Assembly (NCBI RefSeq): GCF_031583065.1
Contig: NZ_CP134053.1
Coordinates: 1,240,001-1,304,000, forward strand
DNA from: Streptomyces sp. CGMCC 4.7035
GTDB taxonomy: Bacteria > Actinomycetota > Actinomycetes > Streptomycetales > Streptomycetaceae
DNA: 64,000 nucleotides
Direction: 5' to 3'
Part shown: in pieces, positions 42,391 to 50,116 of the stretch
Numbering within the stretch: position 1 is the stretch's first letter
Layout of the letters: the number at the start of each line of letters is the position of its first letter
Notes under the pieces: generated by a model
What the model was told of the DNA's origin: nothing
Databases searched by the model: none
The model's input: only the letters and a program-made list of their open reading frames with translations
Position numbers and translations under genes: made by a program

Positions 42391-44730
42391 CTACTCCGTG
42401 CGCAGTCCGTCCGGCCGCATCAGCCTGAGCAGGGGCGGCAGGCTGAGCAGGGTCACCACCAGCACGACCGCGGCACCGATGCCGGTCATGCTCAGCACGC
42501 TCCACCAGTCGACGGTCACCGCCAGGTTGGTCATCTTCAGCAGCACCGCGCCCAGTGTCAGACCGATAGTCGAGGCCAGGGCGAGGCCGAGCGCGATGGG
42601 GATCGCCGTCTGCCACAGCACCGACAGGGTCAGCGTGCGGCGCCGGGTGCCGAAGGCCACCAGGGCGGACAGCAGCTTCTGGCGCTCTCGCAGCTGCTCC
42701 AGCTGGGAGACGAGCAGGCTCGCACCGATGAGGACCAGCACGCAGGTGGCGCCGACGAAGAGTCCGGTGCGGATGGACCGGAACTGCGGGGACTGATCAC
42801 TGGCCGCCAACGTGAAATCGTACGACAGCGGGTCGACCCGGGCGGCGGTGTTGCGCGCATGCTCGCGGGCGTCCGTGACCGACGGGTCGAGGCTGACGAA
42901 AACCTTGTGCTCGAGGCCCGCTTTCGCGGCCGCGGGCAGTGCGCCCGAGGTGATGAGGAGTCCGTCCCGGGCGTTACCGATGGGGTCCTCGCGGGGCCCC
43001 GCGGTCTTCAGTCCGGCGGGCACCTTCCAGGCCGCCCCGGGAGGCTGGTTGCCGTCGTACGCCGGGGCGAAGTACAGCGTGCGGCCGGCCTGGGCGATCT
43101 TCTTGGTTTCGTCGTCGTACGAACCGCCGACGATGCGGTAGATCTCGCCGTTCCGGCAGGACTTCAGTGTCGCCACCTCGCGCAGTTCCGCGCAGCTGCC
43201 GACGGCCACCGCCAGACTGTCTTCCGGATTCTTCGCCCGGTCCCCGACAGTGGTGGTCGAGACGACCGCCGCACTGCGAACGCCCTTGGTCTGTGTGAAC
43301 TGCCGGCCAAGCTCCTTCAGGGGCATGTCACCATGCAGTTCGACGAGCATCTGGGCCCGGCCGACGTCGTTCCCCGTGTCCTTGGTGTATTCGCTCTCGA
43401 TCCCCGCGAACAGCATTTGCAGGGCGATCGCTCCTGCCACCGCGACGGCGATGCCGTTGACCAGACGGGCCGCCGCGCCGCTGCTCACCTGCAACCTGCG
43501 GATGGCCAATTGCCAGGAGACCGAGCCGGAGTTCATCCGGGCCACCACGGCCTCGACGATCCACGGCAGCAGGGCGGTGACGCCGACGAGCACCAGCACC
43601 GTGCCGCCGATCACCATCCACTTGCTGAAGTCGCCGTTGTGGTTGCCCTGTCCGATCATCGGGTACAGCAGCCCCAGGCCGGCCACCGGCAGCAGCAGCC
43701 GCCACCACAGCCGACGCCGCGGGGGCTTGACCGTGCGGACCACGCCGAGCGGTTCGATGACGACTCCGCGCAGTGCGAGCAGCGTCACGAGGACGGCCGC
43801 GGCCGGCACGGCGACGGCGACGAGCAGGGCGAGGGCGGGCGACGGATTGAGGTCGCCGGGCCACACGCTGACGTCGCGCACTTCGAGCATGCCCGCCAGC
43901 TGACGACCCACCAGGAAGAAGCCGGTGCCGAAGACCAGCCCCAGCAGCGACCCGGCGAGCGCCTCGCCCGCCGCGATCCGCCGGGTCATCCGCCCGTCCG
44001 CGCCGACCAGGCGCAGCGCCGCGAGCCGGCGGTCCCGGCGCTCGCCGCCGAAGCGCACGGCAGCCGCGATGAACACGCCGACCGGCATCAGCAGCACGAT
44101 GAAGACGATGAAGACGAGCAGGAGCAGGACCGGGTCCAGTTTGTCGTCCTGGTTCTGCTGGGAGGGCCCGAAGTAGTTGATGCGCTCGGCCACGCCTCCG
44201 GACAGCCGCTTCTCGAGACCGTCGGCGCCGGCGTAGTAGGCGAGTTCGGTGGGGCCGACCAGCCCGGACCGACCGATGGTGCCGGTGATGCGGTAAGGCA
44301 GGCGCTCGCGCAGCAGCTTGCCGGAATCCGACTTCAGCAGCTTGTCCAGCGCGGGCGAGACGACCATGTCACCCGGCTCGGGGAACTTCGCGACTCCCGG
44401 GGGCAGCGGCGCCTTCGCGCCCTCAGGCTCCAGCAGCCGGCCGCGTACCTCCCGATTGCGGTACGTCGAGTCTCTGCGCCCGATGATGAGCGTGTCGGCG
44501 GCGGCCTTTTTCGGCGCGGTCTCCCCGGAGTACGTGAAGTCGTCGCGGGCCGCTCCGCGATCGTCCCGTGCTTGGAGCGCGCTCGGCAGCGCGGTGGTGA
44601 GCAGCAGCAGCGCCACCCCGAGCCCGACCCCGACGGCCGTCAACAGGACCCGGACCAAGCCCTCGCGGCCGCCGGTGACGGCGAACTTGGTGCCCATGCC
44701 CAGGTCCCTGGTCCACTGGCGCGCGTTCAT
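42391..44730 (-). CDS. FtsX-like ABC transporter permease
   Basis: A 779-residue membrane protein of the MacB/FtsX permease type. There is an N-terminal transmembrane helix (LLTAVGVGLGVALLLLTTAL) and a long extracytoplasmic loop. Central helices start near residue 200 (LVFIVFIVLLMPVGVFIAAA), a second extracytoplasmic domain follows, and three helices close the C-terminus, so the protein looks like two FtsX-type halves. The ATG overlaps the stop of the ATPase gene (ATGA). It forms an exporter or mechanotransmission complex with that ATPase; the substrate is unknown. Confidence 0.9.
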   Translation of the reverse strand: MNARQWTRDLGMGTKFAVTGGREGLVRVLLTAVGVGLGVALLLLTTALPSALQARDDRGAARDDFTYSGETAPKKAAADTLIIGRRDSTYRNREVRGRLLEPEGAKAPLPPGVAKFPEPGDMVVSPALDKLLKSDSGKLLRERLPYRITGTIGRSGLVGPTELAYYAGADGLEKRLSGGVAERINYFGPSQQNQDDKLDPVLLLLVFIVFIVLLMPVGVFIAAAVRFGGERRDRRLAALRLVGADGRMTRRIAAGEALAGSLLGLVFGTGFFLVGRQLAGMLEVRDVSVWPGDLNPSPALALLVAVAVPAAAVLVTLLALRGVVIEPLGVVRTVKPPRRRLWWRLLLPVAGLGLLYPMIGQGNHNGDFSKWMVIGGTVLVLVGVTALLPWIVEAVVARMNSGSVSWQLAIRRLQVSSGAAARLVNGIAVAVAGAIALQMLFAGIESEYTKDTGNDVGRAQMLVELHGDMPLKELGRQFTQTKGVRSAAVVSTTTVGDRAKNPEDSLAVAVGSCAELREVATLKSCRNGEIYRIVGGSYDDETKKIAQAGRTLYFAPAYDGNQPPGAAWKVPAGLKTAGPREDPIGNARDGLLITSGALPAAAKAGLEHKVFVSLDPSVTDAREHARNTAARVDPLSYDFTLAASDQSPQFRSIRTGLFVGATCVLVLIGASLLVSQLEQLRERQKLLSALVAFGTRRRTLTLSVLWQTAIPIALGLALASTIGLTLGAVLLKMTNLAVTVDWWSVLSMTGIGAAVVLVVTLLSLPPLLRLMRPDGLRTE

Positions 44731-45419
44731 ATGGCGCGCTCCATGTCGCGGGACTTGCCGTCGCGTACGACGATCTCGCGGTCGGAGTACGCGGCCACCC
44801 GGGCTTCGTGGGTGACGAGTACGACGGCGGCGTTGGTGGAGCGGGCGGCCTCGGTGAGCAGTTCCATCACGCGTTCGCCGTTGAGGGAGTCGAGGGCGCC
44901 GGTGGGTTCGTCCGCGAACAGTACGCGGGGGTTGGTGACGAGGGCGCGGGCGACGGCGACGCGCTGTCCCTGGCCGCCGGAGACCTCGCCGGGCCGCTTC
45001 TTCCCGAGGTTGTCGACCTCCAGCCGCTGCATCCACGACAGTGCGGTCCGCTCGGCCTCCTTGCGCGGGGTGCCATTCAGCCGCAGCGGCAGAGCGACGT
45101 TCTCGACGCAGGTCAGTTCGGGTACGAGCTGGCCGAACTGGAAGACGAACCCGAACTCGGAGCGCCTGAGCGCGCTGCGCTGAGTGTCGTTCATGGTCGC
45201 CATCTCGCGGCCGTTGTACATGATCGAGCCCGAGTCGGGCGTCACGATCCCGGCGAGGCAGTGCAGCAGGGTCGACTTGCCGGAGCCGGAGGGCCCCATC
45301 ACGGCGACGACCTCGCCCGGGTGGATGGAGAACTCGGCGCCGTCGAGCGCGGTGGTCGGCCCGTACACCTTGCGCAACTCGCTGGCGGCGAGCAAGGAAC
45401 CGGCAGGAGGGTTGGTCAT
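44727..45419 (-). CDS. MacB/LolD-type ABC transporter ATP-binding protein
   Basis: A 230-residue ATPase. Walker A GPSGSGKST near residue 42, Q-loop near FQFGQLVPE, signature VSGGQGQRVAVARAL near 147 and Walker B VLFADEPTGALD near 167 are all present; the last is typical of MacB-type ATPases. It is coupled to the permease by stop/start overlap, and its start overlaps the stop of the PadR gene, so the three genes form one operon. Confidence 0.95.
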   Translation of the reverse strand: MTNPPAGSLLAASELRKVYGPTTALDGAEFSIHPGEVVAVMGPSGSGKSTLLHCLAGIVTPDSGSIMYNGREMATMNDTQRSALRRSEFGFVFQFGQLVPELTCVENVALPLRLNGTPRKEAERTALSWMQRLEVDNLGKKRPGEVSGGQGQRVAVARALVTNPRVLFADEPTGALDSLNGERVMELLTEAARSTNAAVVLVTHEARVAAYSDREIVVRDGKSRDMERAI

Positions 45420-45940
45420 CGGGCTACTACCTCGGAGAGCTTGTCGAGGCGCGCGGCGGTCAGCTCCAGCCAGCGCAGATCGGCCTCGAGATGGAAGAGG
45501 GCGTGGTCGCAGATCAGCTGGTCGGCCAGGTCACCCTTGCGCTTGCGGTCGGTAAGGATCCGCATCATGCGCAGGTGCTCGGACCGCTGCGTGTCGAGGA
45601 TTTCGGCCGCGTTGCGGTGCGTGAGAAGCGCGAGGACGACCTTGGTGTAGAGGGTCGACTGGAGATACGGCTCGGGCTTCTCCGGGGTCGCGAGCCACCG
45701 CTGTACGTCGGTGATCCCGGCCTCGGTGATGGCGTACCGCTTCCGCTCGGGCCCGTCGCCCGCCTCGACCGCGTCGACTTCGACGAGCCCGTTCTTCAGC
45801 AGCCGCGACATCGTCGAGTAGACCTGGCCGTAGTGCAGCGGCCGGTCATGACCGAACTTCTCGTCGAAGGCCCGCTTCAGGTCGTAACCGTGACGGGGGC
45901 CGGACTCCAGGAGTCCCAGGAGGGTGTGACCGATGGACAT
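45416..45940 (-). CDS. PadR-family transcriptional regulator
   Basis: A 174-residue PadR regulator with an N-terminal winged helix (MSIGHTLLGLLESGPRHGYD to the wing near residue 70) and a C-terminal helical dimerisation domain. It is the first gene of the ABC operon. GTATAC dyads lie immediately upstream, so autorepression of the operon is probable. Start ATG 45940 is preferred over an in-frame extension to 45973, which would translate the operator. Confidence 0.93.
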   Translation of the reverse strand: MSIGHTLLGLLESGPRHGYDLKRAFDEKFGHDRPLHYGQVYSTMSRLLKNGLVEVDAVEAGDGPERKRYAITEAGITDVQRWLATPEKPEPYLQSTLYTKVVLALLTHRNAAEILDTQRSEHLRMMRILTDRKRKGDLADQLICDHALFHLEADLRWLELTAARLDKLSEVVAR

Positions 45941-45960
45941 GGGAGCACTGTACACAGGGC

Positions 45961-45996
45961 GTATACGCAGCACGTATACATGGTGTGTATAACCCT
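45961..45996. promoter_or_regulatory. PadR operator candidate
   Basis: GTATACG-CAGCA-CGTATAC (45961-45979) is a perfect dyad with a 5-base spacer. A second GTATAC and a GTGTATA element extend to about 45990. It lies 20 bases upstream of the PadR start. Confidence 0.65.
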
Positions 45997-46078
45997 TGAT
46001 GGAGGGCGTGTTTCCGCAGGTGAGAGCCGTTTGTCACGGTTCTGCTATACGGATTCGCTGCTGTGGGTCGGGTGCGGC

Positions 46079-46330
46079 CTAGGCCTCGGGCTCGGGCTTG
46101 CCGGAACCCGGCGGCCGCCCCCGGCGGGGAATCGGCTTGGTCCCGCCGGGCAGGCGGCCGGCCTCCGCCAGCGCCCGCCGCAACAGGAACTCGATCTGCG
46201 CGTTGGCCGAACGCAGCTCGTCCCCGGCCCACCGTGCGAGCGCCTCGTACACCAACGGGTCGAGCCGCAGCAGCACCTGCTTGCGCTGCTGCGGCCGCCT
46301 CCTCGGCGTCTCCTCCGGAGGAATCGTCAC
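46079..46330 (-). CDS. Small ribbon-helix-helix-like protein
   Basis: An 83-residue protein. The middle (KQVLLRLDPLVYEALARWAG) has the strand-helix-helix layout of Arc/CopG-type DNA-binding proteins, and the C-terminus is Pro/Arg/Lys-rich (RRGRPPGSGKPEPEA). Its GTG start overlaps the stop of the SPFH gene (GTGA), so the two are coupled. It may act as a local regulator; no target is visible. Confidence 0.7.
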   Translation of the reverse strand: MTIPPEETPRRRPQQRKQVLLRLDPLVYEALARWAGDELRSANAQIEFLLRRALAEAGRLPGGTKPIPRRGRPPGSGKPEPEA

Positions 46331-47262
46331 TGGTACAGGGACCCCGTGTTCAGTACCGGCTGCGGCGCCCGGTCCCCGCACAGCACCACCATCAGGTTCG
46401 ACACCATCGCCGCCTTCCGTTCCTCGTCCAGCTCCACGATGTCCCTCTCGGCGATCCGGGCGAGCGCCGCCTCGACCATCCCTACCGCGCCGTCCACGAT
46501 CTGCCGCCGCGCGGCGACCACCGCGCCGGCCTGCTGCCGCTGGAGCATCGCCGAGGCGATCTCCGGGGCGTACGCGAGGTGCGTGAAACGCGACTCGATG
46601 ATCTGTACCCCGGCTGCCTCCACGCGCGCGTGCAGCTCGGCGGCGAGCTTCTCGGTGATTTCCTCGGCGTTGCCGCGCAGCGAGAGCCCGCCCTCGTCGT
46701 GGGCGTCGTACGGGTACTCGATGGCGATGTGCCGCACGGCCGCCTCGGTCTGCGTGGCGACGAACTCCAGGAAGTCGTCCACCTCGAAGGTGGCCTGCGC
46801 GGTGTCCTCGACCTTCCAGACCACCACCGCGGCCAGTTCGATCGGGTTGCCGTACGCGTCGTTGACCTTGAGGACAGGGGTCTCGTGGTTGCGGACCCGG
46901 GTCGAGATCTTGGTGCGCGAGGTGAAGGGGTTCACCCAGCGCAGCCCGTCCTGCCGGATCGTGCCGCGATAGCGCCCGAAGAGCTGGACGACCCGGGCCT
47001 CGCCCGGTGCCACCGTGTTCAGGCCGCACATCGCGGTGAACGCCGAGACGCCGATCAGGACGCCGGCGACGATCAGCGCGGCCTTGGTCCCGGACGCGGT
47101 GACCGTCGCGCCGCCGGCGATCAGGCAGACGCCCAGCGCCAGCCCGGCCAGCCCGAGCAGCAGCGCGAGCCCGCCGCCGATGCTGTGCGCCGGGAACTCC
47201 CGTACACGCGCGCTCGGCATCCGAGGTATGTCGGCGGCGGCGGAAGTGTCATGTGTCGACAT
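46327..47262 (-). CDS. SPFH/band-7 domain membrane protein
   Basis: A 311-residue protein with two N-terminal transmembrane segments (about residues 30-80) followed by a band-7 domain (NTVAPGEARVVQLFGRYRGT onward) and a C-terminal helical region with AEEITEKLAAELHARVEAAG. SPFH proteins form membrane microdomain scaffolds or protease-regulator complexes. The start is placed at ATG 47262 after a GGGGGG stretch; ATG 47283 is possible. The stop overlaps the start of the small DNA-binding-like protein. Confidence 0.88.
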   Translation of the reverse strand: MSTHDTSAAADIPRMPSARVREFPAHSIGGGLALLLGLAGLALGVCLIAGGATVTASGTKAALIVAGVLIGVSAFTAMCGLNTVAPGEARVVQLFGRYRGTIRQDGLRWVNPFTSRTKISTRVRNHETPVLKVNDAYGNPIELAAVVVWKVEDTAQATFEVDDFLEFVATQTEAAVRHIAIEYPYDAHDEGGLSLRGNAEEITEKLAAELHARVEAAGVQIIESRFTHLAYAPEIASAMLQRQQAGAVVAARRQIVDGAVGMVEAALARIAERDIVELDEERKAAMVSNLMVVLCGDRAPQPVLNTGSLYQ

Positions 47263-47305
47263 GGGTGATACCCCCCGTTTCATGCCATAGCTTCGGTCTA
47301 TCCAA

Positions 47306-47315
47306 GTGATATCAC
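47306..47315. promoter_or_regulatory. GTGATATCAC palindrome upstream of the SPFH gene
   Basis: A perfect 10-bp dyad, GTGATATCAC, lies 44 bases upstream of the SPFH start, close to a TTGTCA (minus strand) that could be a -35. It is a plausible repressor site, perhaps for the GntR/YtrA type. Confidence 0.45.
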
Positions 47316-47500
47316 ATTACCCATCTTGACAACCATCCAAGCCTCTCGATCGTCGGTTCCGATGGGGTGGGTGCTGATTGTCACGTCCGCAGAAGGCGGG
47401 ATCGGCGGCCCTTTGTCATACCGCGCGGTGTTAGCTTTCTGAGCTGACCTGTGCCACGAACCTGTGCGACCCACGAGAAGGAAGCGGAGCGGATCGACCC

Positions 47501-49888
47501 ATGGGACGAGCGGAAGAGAGACGAGCGCGGCAGCGCGGTGGCCGCCGCGCGGCGCCCAAGCGCTCGTCCGGAGCGGCCGGATCCGCACCGGCCGGCTCGG
47601 CGTCAGTCGGCTCCGCGCCGGTCGGCGGCCGCGCCGCGGCGCGCGGCAGGGCCGCCAAGGGCGGTAAGAAGGGCAAGAGCGAGAAGAGCTGGATACGCAG
47701 GCTCTTCACCTGGAAGAAGATCGTCGGCACGCTGTTCGGCATGGTGCTGCTGGTCATGGGCGCGTTCGTCGTGCTGTACGTGATGACCCCCATCCCGAGC
47801 GCGAACGCCGACGCCCAGGTACAGAGCAACATCTACAAGTACAGCGACGGCTCGATCCTCGCCCGCAGCGGCAGGCTCAACCGTGAGAACGTCGACCTCG
47901 CCGAGGTCCCCGAGGGCGTCCGGCGCACCTTCGTCGCCGCCGAGAACAAGACGTTCTACGACGACAACGGCATCGATCTGAGGGGCACGGCCCGAGGCAT
48001 CCTCAACACCCTTTCCGGCAAGGGCGCGCAGGGCGGTTCGACGATCACCCAGCAGTACGTCAAGAACTACTACCTGACCCAGAACCAGACCGTCACGCGC
48101 AAGCTGAAGGAACTGGTCATCTCGCTGAAGCTGGACCGCAAGAAGTCCAAGGACTACATCCTCGCGGGCTACATCAACACCAGCTACTACGGTCGTGGCG
48201 CCTACGGCATCCAGGCCGCGGCGCAGGCGTACTACCGCAAGGACGCCAAGGACCTCACGGTCCCGGAGGGCGCCTACCTGGCCGCGCTGCTCCAGGCGCC
48301 GAACCAGTACGACTGGGCGATCGCCACCGACACCGGCAGGAAGCTGGTGCAGAACCGCTGGAACTACGTCCTGGACAACATGGTCGGGATGAAATGGCTG
48401 GACGCGAGCAAGCGCCAGGCCATGACGTTCCCGAAGCCGAAGGCGCCCAAGGCGGCCCCCGGCATGCAGGGACAGACCGGCTACCTGATCGACGCGGCCA
48501 ACAAGGCGCTGTACAAGCAGCTCGTCGCCCAGGGCACCGCCTCCTCGATCGGTGACGCCGAGGCGCTGGTGACGAAGGGCGGCTGGACCATCACGGTCAA
48601 CATCGACAAGAAGAAGCAGGCCCAGCTGGAGCAGGCCGTCAAGGACCAGCTGACCAGCAAGCTGAACGCCAAGAAGCGCTCGGTCGACGGTGACGTCCAG
48701 GCAGGTGCCGCATCCGTCGACCCGAAGACGGGCCGGGTGCTCGCCCTGTACGGCGGCGTGGACTACTTCAAGCACTACATCAACAACGCGACACGCCGTG
48801 ACTACCAGCCCGCCTCCACCTTTAAGCCGCTGATCCTCGCGGCCGCCATGGACCAGGAGGCCAAGACGCAGGACGGCCGGGCGATCGACGCCAACACGAT
48901 CTACAGCGGCAAGAACCGCCGCCCGGTCGAGGGCAGCTCGATCGGATTCGCCCCGCCCAACGAGGACGAGGTCAGCTACGGCGACATCACCGTCCAGACG
49001 GCGATGAACAAGTCCGTCAACTCGGTCTTCGCGCAGATGGGCGTCGACGTCGGCATGGAGAACGTGCTGAAGGTCGCGAAGTCCCTCGGCATGGACACCG
49101 AGGGCCTGCAGGCCGTGCCCGCCCAGACCCTCGGCACCATGGGCGCCAGCCCGCTGGAGATGGCCGGTGTCTACGCGACCCTCGACAACCACGGCAAGAA
49201 GGTCACCCCGGCGATCCTCAAGTCGGCCGAGCACAAGGACCATCCGGTCACCCTGCCGAACCCGATCGGCGCCCAGGTCATCACCAAGGAGGCCGCCGAC
49301 ACGGTGACCTCGGTCCTGACCGGCGTGGTCGACGACGGTACGGCCAAGCAGTCGGTGGCGAACAACCCCGACCGCGACGGCCAGCAGGTCGCCGGCAAGA
49401 CGGGTACGTCCGACGGCAACAAGTCGGCCTGGTTCACCGGCTACACGCCGAACCTGGTCACCTCGGTCGGCCTGTTCGGCGAGGGCGCGAAGCCGCCGCA
49501 CAAGCAGGTCACCCTGACGGGTGCCACCGGTCTCATCCGGTCCCCCGGCCGCATCAACGGTGGCGGCTACCCGGCGCAGATCTGGGCCGCGTACACCTTC
49601 GGCGTGATGGGCAAGGTCACCAAGTTCGATCTGGACACCACGCAGGGCGCGGCGGTCAAGCCGAGCGTGTCGGCGACAGTCTCGCAGTCGGCGTCCAGCT
49701 CGCCGTCCTCGACTCCGAGCAACGAGGCGACGACGTCCCCGCCGCCGAAGACGACCACGCCTCCGGCATCGCCGTCGATCACGCCTCCGCCGACGACGTC
49801 CGCGCCCGTGACGACAGCTCCGGTTTCGCCTCCGGCGTCGCCGTCGAACACACCGAAGAACCCGCTCAATCCGAACGACCAGCAGTAG
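47501..49888 (+). CDS. Class A penicillin-binding protein (glycosyltransferase/transpeptidase)
   Basis: A 795-residue bifunctional cell-wall synthase. A basic cytoplasmic N-terminus and one transmembrane helix (about residues 74-95) precede the GT51 domain, whose catalytic glutamate is in AAENKTFYDDNG near residue 148, with GGSTITQQYVKNYYL following. The transpeptidase domain has the active-site STFK (residues 439-442), SVN and KTGTSDG (633-635). A Ser/Thr/Pro tail of about 90 residues ends the protein. It polymerises and cross-links peptidoglycan. Confidence 0.95.
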   Translation: MGRAEERRARQRGGRRAAPKRSSGAAGSAPAGSASVGSAPVGGRAAARGRAAKGGKKGKSEKSWIRRLFTWKKIVGTLFGMVLLVMGAFVVLYVMTPIPSANADAQVQSNIYKYSDGSILARSGRLNRENVDLAEVPEGVRRTFVAAENKTFYDDNGIDLRGTARGILNTLSGKGAQGGSTITQQYVKNYYLTQNQTVTRKLKELVISLKLDRKKSKDYILAGYINTSYYGRGAYGIQAAAQAYYRKDAKDLTVPEGAYLAALLQAPNQYDWAIATDTGRKLVQNRWNYVLDNMVGMKWLDASKRQAMTFPKPKAPKAAPGMQGQTGYLIDAANKALYKQLVAQGTASSIGDAEALVTKGGWTITVNIDKKKQAQLEQAVKDQLTSKLNAKKRSVDGDVQAGAASVDPKTGRVLALYGGVDYFKHYINNATRRDYQPASTFKPLILAAAMDQEAKTQDGRAIDANTIYSGKNRRPVEGSSIGFAPPNEDEVSYGDITVQTAMNKSVNSVFAQMGVDVGMENVLKVAKSLGMDTEGLQAVPAQTLGTMGASPLEMAGVYATLDNHGKKVTPAILKSAEHKDHPVTLPNPIGAQVITKEAADTVTSVLTGVVDDGTAKQSVANNPDRDGQQVAGKTGTSDGNKSAWFTGYTPNLVTSVGLFGEGAKPPHKQVTLTGATGLIRSPGRINGGGYPAQIWAAYTFGVMGKVTKFDLDTTQGAAVKPSVSATVSQSASSSPSSTPSNEATTSPPPKTTTPPASPSITPPPTTSAPVTTAPVSPPASPSNTPKNPLNPNDQQ

Positions 49889-49893
49889 CGCGA

Positions 49894-49923
49894 GGGCGCC
49901 CGGTGGACCGACACCGGGCGCCC
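49894..49923 (+). terminator. Terminator of the penicillin-binding protein gene
   Basis: GGGCGCCCGGTG (49894-49905) pairs perfectly with CACCGGGCGCCC (49912-49923), six bases past the stop codon. A near copy lies at 50046-50076. Confidence 0.8.
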
Positions 49924-49963
49924 TCCGACGTCCGTGCCGCCGATGATGACCGCCTCGGACATC

Positions 49964-50076
49964 GCCGTCGACGAAGACCACGCCTCCGGCCTCGCCGTCG
50001 ACGAAGAACCCGCTCAGTCCGCGCGACCCAGCCGCAACAGCAGCAGGGCGCCCGGTGGATCGACCACCGGGCGCCC
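49964..50076 (+). pseudogene. Degenerate copy of the PBP 3' end and terminator
   Basis: This stretch repeats, with small changes, the Pro/Ser-rich 3' end of the penicillin-binding protein gene. Segments such as ACCACGCCTCCGGC, GAAGAACCCGCTCA and GGGCGCCCGGTGGA occur in the same order in both. It ends in a 13-bp copy of the terminator (50046-50058 with 50064-50076). It has no start codon and is a duplication remnant, not a gene. Confidence 0.75.
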
Positions 50077-50116
50077 TTCGCTTTGTTGGCGGTACGGTTC
50101 CGGGCCGAGCCGGGCC

